Shown here: one piece after another, positions 1 to 5,303 of the stretch
Layout of the letters: each line of letters begins with the position of its first letter
Numbering within the stretch: the first letter of the stretch is position 1
Assembly (NCBI GenBank): GCA_011390055.1
Contig: JAABTC010000053.1
Span: 1-8,975 of the forward strand
Source of the DNA: Burkholderiales bacterium
Lineage (GTDB): Bacteria > Pseudomonadota > Gammaproteobacteria > Burkholderiales > Burkholderiaceae_C
Direction of reading: 5' to 3'
DNA: 8,975 bases
The notes under the pieces: generated by a model
What the model saw: the letters and a program-made list of their open reading frames with translations, nothing else
Told to the model about the DNA's origin: nothing
Databases searched by the model: none
Translations under genes and position numbers: made by a program

Positions 1-1089
1 CCGGGCTTCAAGATCGACCTGTTCGCGATCGTCCCCGACGCGCGCCACATGGCCGTTGCGCCGAGCACCAACATGCTCTTCGTCGGCACGCGCAAGACGA
101 CGGTCTGGGCCGTCACCGACCGCAACTCCGATGGCATCGCGGACGAGGTGAAGTCGTTCGCACCGAGCCTGAAGTTCACCAACCCGAACGGCGTCTGCTG
201 GACCAAGGACGGCTTCCTGATCGTCGCCGAGCACAACCGCGTGCTCAACTTCCCGGCGGCCGAGTTCTTCTACGAGGGCCCGGACGTCGCCGTGATCGAG
301 GTTGTCGGCCAGGGCAAGCTGATTCCGGTCGAGGAAGAGAGCTACAACCACGGCGCCCGCACCTGCCGCGTCGACGACAAGGGCCAGGTGTACGTGACAC
401 TGGGCCAGCCCTTCAACGTGCAGCCCAAGGAGAAGGTGGCGCTGTACGAGCAGATCGGCATCGGCGGCATGGTCAAGTTCGACGCCTTCGACGGCGGCAA
501 GCGCGAAGTGGTCGCGCGGGGTGTCCGCAACTCGGTGGGCATGGACATCAACCCCAAGGACAAGTCTGTCTGGTTCACCGACAACCAGACCGACGGCATG
601 GGCGACGAAACCCCCCCCGGCGAACTGAACCGCATCAGCAAGGCAGGCGGCGAGCACTTCGGCTACCCGTACATCCACGGCAACAATGTACAGATCGCGG
701 GCACCGCTGCGGCGCCGGACCTGAAAGGCATGAACCCGCCGGCGCAATGGACCAAGCCGCAGATCGAGTTCCCGGCGCACCAGGCTCAGCTCGGCATGTC
801 GTTCTATGCGGGCAAGATGTTCCCGGCCAAGTACCAGGGCGGCGCCTTCGTGGCTTCGCACGGCTCGTGGAACCGCACCAAGCCCACGGGTGCCGACATC
901 CAGTACGTGTCGATGAAGGCCGACGGCACCGCCGACAAGACGGAGGTGTTCGCCTCGGGCTTCCTCGACGCCGACACCGGCATCTACCGCGGCCGCCCGG
1001 TCGACGTGGCGGTGATGAAGGATGGCTCGCTGCTGGTCTCGGACGACTACGCCGGGGCGATCTACCGGATCACCTACGCGGCACCGTGA
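1..1089 (+). CDS. PQQ-dependent sugar/sorbosone dehydrogenase, 5' partial
   Basis: The reading frame is open from base 1, so the N-terminus, including any signal peptide, lies outside the window; the ATG at 49 is internal because the residues before it (PGFKIDLFAIVPDAR) already match the family. Seen: a YNHGAR motif near 343-360 with a histidine in the position expected for the catalytic base, RGVRNSVG at 517-540, a DNQTDGMGDETPPGELNRI block at 580-636, a SHGSWNR motif near 856-876, and GRPVDVAV...SDDYAGAIYRI near 991-1071. This motif order is typical of soluble six-bladed beta-propeller PQQ dehydrogenases (GdhB / L-sorbosone dehydrogenase family), which oxidise aldoses or related aldehydes in the periplasm and pass electrons to a cytochrome or quinone. 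The true substrate cannot be read from sequence. It overlaps the following cytochrome c gene by 4 nt, which fits an electron-acceptor role for that protein. No pqq biosynthesis gene is visible. Confidence 0.9.
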   Translation, partial: PGFKIDLFAIVPDARHMAVAPSTNMLFVGTRKTTVWAVTDRNSDGIADEVKSFAPSLKFTNPNGVCWTKDGFLIVAEHNRVLNFPAAEFFYEGPDVAVIEVVGQGKLIPVEEESYNHGARTCRVDDKGQVYVTLGQPFNVQPKEKVALYEQIGIGGMVKFDAFDGGKREVVARGVRNSVGMDINPKDKSVWFTDNQTDGMGDETPPGELNRISKAGGEHFGYPYIHGNNVQIAGTAAAPDLKGMNPPAQWTKPQIEFPAHQAQLGMSFYAGKMFPAKYQGGAFVASHGSWNRTKPTGADIQYVSMKADGTADKTEVFASGFLDADTGIYRGRPVDVAVMKDGSLLVSDDYAGAIYRITYAAP

Positions 1090-1436
1090 TCTTCATCCGC
1101 CCGCTCCGGGCCAGCGCATGGGCGCTGGCCTTTTTCGCTTCCGCCGCGCTTGCAGCCCCCGCTGCGTGGGCGGCGGACAGCGCCATCGGACGCCAGAAGG
1201 CGGCGTCCACCTGTGCGGTCTGCCATGGCCCGCTCGGCGTGTCGCAGGCGCCGGACGCGCCGCACCTGGCCGGCCAGCCTGCGATGTACCTGTCGGCACA
1301 ACTCAAGGCCTACCGCAGTGGTGCACGCCGGCACGAGGTGATGGCGGTGATCGCCAAACCCTTGTCCGACGATGACATCGCCAATTTGGCCGCGTGGTAC
1401 GCGGCGCAGAAGATTTCCGTACAGTCTCCACCATGA
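1086..1436 (+). CDS. Exported mono-haem c-type cytochrome (class I)
   Basis: This 116-aa protein starts at a GTG that shares four bases (GTGA) with the stop of the dehydrogenase. I chose this start because it places a complete signal peptide at the N-terminus: basic residues R5 and R8, a hydrophobic Ala/Leu/Phe stretch, and a likely cleavage after AWA near residue 29. One haem-binding CAVCH motif lies at residues 43-47. Met86, in a HEVMAVIAKPLSDDDIANLAAWY segment, is the likely sixth iron ligand; this C-terminal helix is typical of cytochrome c4/c553-like domains. It should be a periplasmic electron carrier. Its position between a PQQ dehydrogenase and a PqqU-like receptor makes it the probable electron acceptor of that dehydrogenase, which is an inference. 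Its stop overlaps the receptor's start (ATGA), so translation of all three is probably coupled. Confidence 0.88.
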   Translation: MIFIRPLRASAWALAFFASAALAAPAAWAADSAIGRQKAASTCAVCHGPLGVSQAPDAPHLAGQPAMYLSAQLKAYRSGARRHEVMAVIAKPLSDDDIANLAAWYAAQKISVQSPP

Positions 1437-3580
1437 AATTGTTCTCCACCACTCCAGCGCTGACCGCTGCGCTGGCGTCTGCGTTCGCCGGTGCGCACGC
1501 CCAGGCGCAATCCGCGGCGCCCACCGAAACCATCGTGATCACGGCCGAACGCTCGCGCCAGTCGAGCTTCGACGCGCCGGCGGCGATCGGCGCGGTCACG
1601 CGCGACGTGATCGACAGCGCCGGTCCGCAGGTCAACCTGTCCGAGGTGTTGAACCGGGTGCCGGGCATCACGGTGCTGAACCGTCAGAACTACTCGCAGG
1701 ACCTGCAGCTTTCGATCCGAGGCTTCGGTTCGCGCTCGACCTTCGGCATCCGCGGGGTGCGCCTGATCGTCGACGGCATCCCCGCGACGATGCCCGACGG
1801 GCAAGGCCAGGCCTCGAACGTGGCGCTCGGCTCGACCCAGCGCATCGAGGTGCTGCGGGGCCCGCTGGCGCAGCTCTACGGCAATGCGGCCGGCGGCGTG
1901 GTTCAGGTCTTCAGCGGCACCGACGCGAGCGTGCCGACGACCACCTTGCGCAGCTCGGTCGGGCCCGACGGCGCCGTCAAGGTCGGCCTGGGTTTCGCGG
2001 CCTCGGGTGCGCAGGACGAAGTGGTGCTCGAGGCCTCGCGCTTTCGCACCGACGGCTGGCGTGAACACAGTGCCGCCGAACGTAAGCAGCTGAACGCCAA
2101 GTGGCAGCATCGGCTGGGTACGGGCAGCAGCGTGACGCTGGTGCTGAACTCCCTCGATCAGCCGCTGTCGCTCGACCCGCTCGGCCTGACGCGGGCCCAG
2201 TGGGAAGCGGACCCGCGCCAGGCGGTGGCCTTGGCCAAGTCGCAGAACGCGCGCAAGTCGGTCGCCCAAGACCAGTTCGGCGTGGTGCTGGAACATGCGC
2301 TCGGGCCGGCAACGCAGCTGCAGGCGCGCTTGTACGGGGGCACGCGCAGCCTCGACAACGCGCTGTCGATTCCGCTGGCGGCGCAACAGGCGCCGACGGC
2401 CAGTGGCGGCATCGTCTCGTTCCAGCGCAATTACGGCGGGTTCGGTGCGATGGTCTCGCACCGCGTCGCGCTCGGTGCTTCGACTGCGTCCGGCGGCTTC
2501 GGCCTGCAGGCCCTCCGGCTCACCGCCGGGGTCGAGATCGACCGCATGGATGAAGACCGTCAGGGCTACTTGAACCTCGCCGGCGAGCGTGGGGCACTCA
2601 AGCGCGACGAGGCCAACCGCGTCGAGAACCGCGATGCGTATGGGCAAGCGGCCCTCGAGATGGGTGGTGGCCTGACGGCCAGTGCCGGGGTTCGCACGAG
2701 CCGCGTGCGTTTCGACAGCCGTGACCGTTTCATCACCGCTAGCAATCCCGACGACAGTGGCGGTGTCGAGTACAGCGCCACCAACCCGGTGTTCGGGCTG
2801 TCGTGGCGCGCCGCGAGCAACTTGAACCTGTACCTCAACGCCGGGCGCGGCTTCGAGACGCCGACCTTCACCGAGCTGGCCTACCGGGCGGTCGGCACCG
2901 GCTTGAACACCGGCCTGGCCGCTTCACGAGCGCGGCATGCCGAGGTGGGCGCGAAGTGGCGACCTGCACCGGGCCATCGCGTCGACATCGCAGCGTTCGA
3001 CATCCGGACCCGCGACGAGATCGTGGTCGACACCAACAACGGTGGCCGCTCGACCTTCAAGAATGCCGGGCGCACCGAACGCCGGGGTTTCGAGCTCAGC
3101 CACCAGGCTGCCTTGGGCAGCGACTGGCGCTCGTTGCTGGCGGTGACCGTGTTGCGGGCGAGCTTCCGCGACGGCTTCATCAGCGGCAGCGGGGCCGCTG
3201 CGGTGCCGGTGCCCGCGGGCAACCGCCTCCCCGGCACGCCGGGTCGCAGTGCTTTTGCCGAACTGGTGTACGCGCCTCAAAGTGGCTGGGGCAGTGGGTC
3301 CGGGTTCCAGGCGGCGGTCGAGTTGCAGCACATCGGCAAGCTGTACGTCAACGATGCCAACCAGGACTTCGCGCCCGCCAGCACCGTCATGAACCTGCGC
3401 GCAGGCTGGACGCAGCGCGCCGGCGCCTGGCGCTTCAGCCAGCTGGTGCGCGTGGACAACGCGACCGACCGCCGTTACGCCGGCTCGGTGATCGTCAACG
3501 AAGCCAACCGGCGCTACTTCGAGCCCGCCGCGCCACGCGGCGCGCTGCTGTCACTGACGGCTGAGTACAGCCTGCGCTGA
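1433..3580 (+). CDS. pqqU: TonB-dependent outer-membrane receptor, PqqU (YncD)-like
   Basis: This 715-aa protein starts at the ATG of an ATGA overlap with the cytochrome gene; a longer frame exists from 1394, but only the 1433 start gives a proper signal peptide (cleavage near residues 23-25). A TonB-box-like ETIVITA is at residues 32-38. The plug domain follows, with NLSEVLNRVPG at 68-78 and RGFGSRSTFGIRG at 96-108, then VDGIPATMPDGQGQ at 113-126. The rest is a 22-strand-type barrel with GRGFETPT at 471-478, TRDEIVVD at 526-533, and VIVNEA near 686-691 in the last strands. These blocks match, from memory, E. coli YncD, renamed PqqU after it was shown to import pyrroloquinoline quinone. FecA-like siderophore receptors share only the general architecture. 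The linked PQQ dehydrogenase supports PQQ as the ligand. The protein ends in Leu-Arg rather than the usual terminal aromatic residue. Confidence 0.87.
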   Translation: MKLFSTTPALTAALASAFAGAHAQAQSAAPTETIVITAERSRQSSFDAPAAIGAVTRDVIDSAGPQVNLSEVLNRVPGITVLNRQNYSQDLQLSIRGFGSRSTFGIRGVRLIVDGIPATMPDGQGQASNVALGSTQRIEVLRGPLAQLYGNAAGGVVQVFSGTDASVPTTTLRSSVGPDGAVKVGLGFAASGAQDEVVLEASRFRTDGWREHSAAERKQLNAKWQHRLGTGSSVTLVLNSLDQPLSLDPLGLTRAQWEADPRQAVALAKSQNARKSVAQDQFGVVLEHALGPATQLQARLYGGTRSLDNALSIPLAAQQAPTASGGIVSFQRNYGGFGAMVSHRVALGASTASGGFGLQALRLTAGVEIDRMDEDRQGYLNLAGERGALKRDEANRVENRDAYGQAALEMGGGLTASAGVRTSRVRFDSRDRFITASNPDDSGGVEYSATNPVFGLSWRAASNLNLYLNAGRGFETPTFTELAYRAVGTGLNTGLAASRARHAEVGAKWRPAPGHRVDIAAFDIRTRDEIVVDTNNGGRSTFKNAGRTERRGFELSHQAALGSDWRSLLAVTVLRASFRDGFISGSGAAAVPVPAGNRLPGTPGRSAFAELVYAPQSGWGSGSGFQAAVELQHIGKLYVNDANQDFAPASTVMNLRAGWTQRAGAWRFSQLVRVDNATDRRYAGSVIVNEANRRYFEPAAPRGALLSLTAEYSLR

Positions 3581-3724
3581 GGCGGGCACCGCCGGCCGGC
3601 TCGTCTTGGGGCTGCGCGCCGACAGCGCGCGGCCCAGCCAGAGCGCACAGCTCGCCGCCCACTCGGCGCCGCGGGGCGGCGTCGTGGGCGGGGGCGCAAT
3701 CACTTTGATCAGGGACGTCGACAT
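3551..3724 (-). CDS. Small hypothetical protein divergent from the LysR gene
   Basis: This 57-aa frame (begins MSTSLIKVIAPPPTTPP) starts at an ATG whose complement is at 3722-3724. It is preceded by a good ribosome-binding site, AAAGAGGT (plus-strand bases 3731-3738), with 6 nt spacing, and by a candidate promoter at 3772-3801. It has no recognised domain; it is basic and proline-rich, with a short WAASCALWLGRALSA stretch. It runs 30 nt into the 3' end of the receptor gene on the opposite strand, and its second half contains the hairpin at 3609-3635. That suggests the C-terminal part may be a read-on after truncation or frameshift. Its start resembles that of the small protein at 4843-5091 (MSTSLIK against MSSLLIQ, and a later ALSARS against SRTARS), so the two may be diverged relatives, but the match is weak. 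The start signals are convincing; the end is not. Confidence 0.45.
   Translation of the reverse strand: MSTSLIKVIAPPPTTPPRGAEWAASCALWLGRALSARSPKTSRPAVPASAQAVLSRQ
3609..3635. terminator. Strong GC hairpin downstream of the receptor gene
   Basis: An 11-bp stem (3609-3619 pairing with 3625-3635, one G-U wobble) closes a 5-nt CGACA loop, 28 nt after the receptor stop. No run of T follows on either strand, so it is not a canonical intrinsic terminator. It could stabilise the 3' end of the receptor mRNA or aid termination. It also lies inside the small minus-strand frame at 3551-3724. Confidence 0.4.
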
Positions 3725-3770
3725 ACGGGTACCTCTTTGATTTGGGGGGCGTTCGGAGCCACCGAGGTCG

Positions 3771-3840
3771 AAGATTAGGGTTTGCACCTAGACTTGGCCA
3801 ATTGTTTCTCCGAATCCGGCCATCACCCCGCTGAATGCCG
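3771..3840. repeat. Duplicated ~70-bp regulatory element, copy 1
   Basis: This stretch aligns without gaps to 5141-5210; I count about 47 identical positions in 70. Identity is concentrated in islands: AAGATTAGGGT, CACC, GCCAATT, CGAATC, CATCAC and GAATGCC. Here it fills the space between the 57-aa gene (minus) and the LysR gene (plus, starting at 3846). This is the classic position of an autoregulated LysR operator. Confidence 0.65.
3772..3801 (-). promoter_or_regulatory. Candidate promoter of the 57-aa gene, within element copy 1
   Basis: Read on the minus strand, TTGGCC (plus 3796-3801) and TAATCT (plus 3772-3777) are separated by 18 bp, giving -35/-10-like elements about 45-50 bp before the small gene's ATG. 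The same pair with the same spacing occurs at 5142-5171. An 8-bp palindrome TTGGCCAA (3794-3801) overlaps the -35 position, and TAGG-N7-CCTA (3776-3790) spans the spacer. Both are plausible LysR-type contact points. No transcription start is known. Confidence 0.4.
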
Positions 3841-3845
3841 CCCCC

Positions 3846-4832
3846 ATGCACAGCCCCAGCATCAACTTCCGCACGCTCGACCTGAACTTGTTGCGCGTGT
3901 TCGACGTGGTGATGGTCGAGCGCAACGTCACGCGGGCGGCGGCGCGCCTGTCGATGACCCAGCCGGCCGTCAGCAACGCGCTGCGGCGGCTGCGCGAGGC
4001 GACCCACGAAGAGCTTTTCATCTCAGGCTCGAATGGCGTCACACCGACCGCCCATGCCCAGGCGCTCTGGCCGACGGTGCGCACGGCGCTGGAACGCCTG
4101 CAGGCGGTGTTGGCGCCAGAGGCCTTCGACCCGCTCACCGATGCCCGCACGTTCATTTTGGCGATGGCCGACGCCACCGCCGCGTTGTTCGTGCCGGTGT
4201 TCGTGCAAGCCCTGCAGGCCGGGCGGGCGCGCGCCGACGTGCGGGTGATTCCACTGACCTCGCGCGACCCGCGCGCGCTGCTCGACCAAGGGCAGGCGGA
4301 CGTCGCGCTCGGCTTCTTTCCGGGTGTGCGCGACAGCCTGGCCGCCGACGGCGCCGACGGTCTGCTGCGCCTGGAGCCGCTCTACGGTTGCGAGTACGTG
4401 GCCGTGATGCGCAAGGGTCACCCTTTGGCGCAAGCCGGCGCGCTGACGCTCGACGCCTATTGCGCGACCGAGCACCTGCGCGTCAGCTTCGCCGGGCGCC
4501 CGCACGGCTTCGTCGATGAGGCACTGGCGCGCTTGGGCCGCGAGCGCCGCGTCATGGTCACCGTGAGCAATTACTTCACCGCTGGCGCTGTGGTGCACCA
4601 GTCGGACCTGATCACCGTGTTGCCGCGCAGCTTCGTGCCGGCGACTGGCTTTGCCGACCTGTTGGCGCAAAGGCCGCTGCCGCTGCCCATGCCCGGCATC
4701 GAGGTGGCGCTGCTGTGGCATCTGCGCCACGAACACGACGGGGCCCAGCGGTGGCTGCGCGAGCAGGTACGGCAGGTCGCTGCGCAGGTGTCCGCGGCCA
4801 CGCAAGCCGTGCGGGTGCTTTCGCCCGCCTGA
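3846..4832 (+). CDS. LysR-family transcriptional regulator
   Basis: This 328-aa protein has an N-terminal winged helix-turn-helix beginning at L11-D12-L13-N14-L15-L16. The recognition segment is NVTRAAARLSMTQPAVSNALRRLR (residues 27-50, shown as a motif region), which is diagnostic of LysR-type regulators, and a linker helix runs to about residue 90. The C-terminal effector domain has the type 2 periplasmic-binding-protein pattern: GQADVALGFFPG near 154-165, YVAVMRKGHPLA near 194-205, and a final hydrophobic strand (IEVALLWH) before a C-terminal helix. The NodD/NahR-like start suggests an aromatic or small-organic inducer, but the ligand cannot be named. The start codon lacks a clear Shine-Dalgarno sequence. 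It is divergent from the 57-aa gene across element copy 1, probably autoregulated, and convergent with the 82-aa gene 10 bp downstream. Element copy 2 near 5141 is a likely second target. Confidence 0.92.
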   Translation: MHSPSINFRTLDLNLLRVFDVVMVERNVTRAAARLSMTQPAVSNALRRLREATHEELFISGSNGVTPTAHAQALWPTVRTALERLQAVLAPEAFDPLTDARTFILAMADATAALFVPVFVQALQAGRARADVRVIPLTSRDPRALLDQGQADVALGFFPGVRDSLAADGADGLLRLEPLYGCEYVAVMRKGHPLAQAGALTLDAYCATEHLRVSFAGRPHGFVDEALARLGRERRVMVTVSNYFTAGAVVHQSDLITVLPRSFVPATGFADLLAQRPLPLPMPGIEVALLWHLRHEHDGAQRWLREQVRQVAAQVSAATQAVRVLSPA

Positions 4833-4852
4833 GCCTGAGGCCTCAGTAGCTC
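4831..4852. terminator. Inverted repeat between convergent genes
   Basis: GAGC-CTGAGGCCTCAG-TA-GCTC is a 12-bp perfect palindrome (4835-4846) extended by GAGC/GCTC arms with a 2-nt offset. It sits between the LysR stop (4830-4832) and covers the stop of the opposing 82-aa gene (4843-4845). The placement suits a shared bidirectional terminator, but there is no T-tract on either side. Confidence 0.35.
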
Positions 4853-5091
4853 GAACCGCCGCGCACGTGCGAGCGCAACTCGCGCGCGAGTTTCGGATGC
4901 GTTGCGGCGTGGCGGTCGGCATGCGCAAGCAGCACGCTGTCGGCCCGGCCTTGTGCGCGCTCGACGAAGTACGCGAGCCACGAGCGGGCGGTGCGCGAGA
5001 GGCGGTTCAGCGCGACGGTGCGCAGACCGGCGAGGGGTTGCTGCAGCGGCGCATAGCCGCTTGGCAGGCGTTGGATGAGCAGACTGGACAT
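4843..5091 (-). CDS. Small hypothetical protein (82 aa)
   Basis: The frame extends much further upstream on the minus strand, but the start chosen is the ATG complementary to 5089-5091. It has an AAGGA ribosome-binding site (plus-strand 5098-5102) at 6 nt, and the candidate promoter at 5142-5171 lies upstream of it. The protein begins MSSLLIQRLPSGYAPLQ; residues about 25-55 look helical and amphipathic (TARSWLAYFVERAQGRADSV), followed by a charged segment (HADRHAATHPKLARELRS). It has no signal peptide, no membrane segment and no motif I can assign. It is probably a small cytoplasmic protein, loosely reminiscent in size of DUF1127-like small proteins but without their core motif. It is convergent with the LysR gene and likely under its control through element copy 2. 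It may be related to the 57-aa protein at 3551-3724. Confidence 0.68.
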   Translation of the reverse strand: MSSLLIQRLPSGYAPLQQPLAGLRTVALNRLSRTARSWLAYFVERAQGRADSVLLAHADRHAATHPKLARELRSHVRGGSSY

Positions 5092-5140
5092 GGTGTTTCC
5101 TTGAATCGATGACGGGTGACGGGTCGACCGCCTTGCCTGC

Positions 5141-5210
5141 AAGATTAGGGTAAACACCAGGTTGGCGCCAATTTCGGCTGCGAATCGTCCCATCACTCGC
5201 CGGAATGCCT
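5141..5210. repeat. Duplicated ~70-bp regulatory element, copy 2
   Basis: Counterpart of 3771-3840 (about 47/70 identical, ungapped). Here no LysR gene follows; the plus-strand ATG at 5213 opens a frame that does not resemble the LysR start and merely shadows nirK. The remaining 93 bp to nirK (5211-5303) contain a weak CTTCG/CGAAG inverted repeat at 5226-5242 and no site resembling an FNR/NnrR box (TTGAT-N4-ATCAA). Confidence 0.65.
5142..5171 (-). promoter_or_regulatory. Candidate promoter of the 82-aa gene, within element copy 2
   Basis: On the minus strand, TTGGCG (plus 5166-5171) and TAATCT (plus 5142-5147) are 18 bp apart, the same layout as at 3772-3801. A perfect 10-bp palindrome TTGGCGCCAA occupies 5162-5171. 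The distance from the -10-like hexamer to the small gene's ATG is about 50 bp, nearly the same as in copy 1. Conservation of hexamers and spacing at two loci is the main evidence. Confidence 0.42.
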
Positions 5211-5303
5211 TCATGGCTGTCAGCGCTTCGATGACCCCGAAGGCCCAGCAGCGGCGTGCGATGACGCACAGACCCGGTACGGTGGCGCGCCCAGGCTCAG
5301 CGG

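Noticed and set aside
1310..2647. Long minus-strand open frame (445 codons) opposite the receptor gene
   Set aside because: It is antisense to a clear TonB receptor, Arg-rich with no recognisable domain, and typical of shadow frames in GC-rich DNA.
5226..5242. CTTCG/CGAAG hairpin upstream of nirK as a riboregulator or operator
   Set aside because: A 5-bp stem is expected by chance in DNA of this composition, and nothing else supports it.
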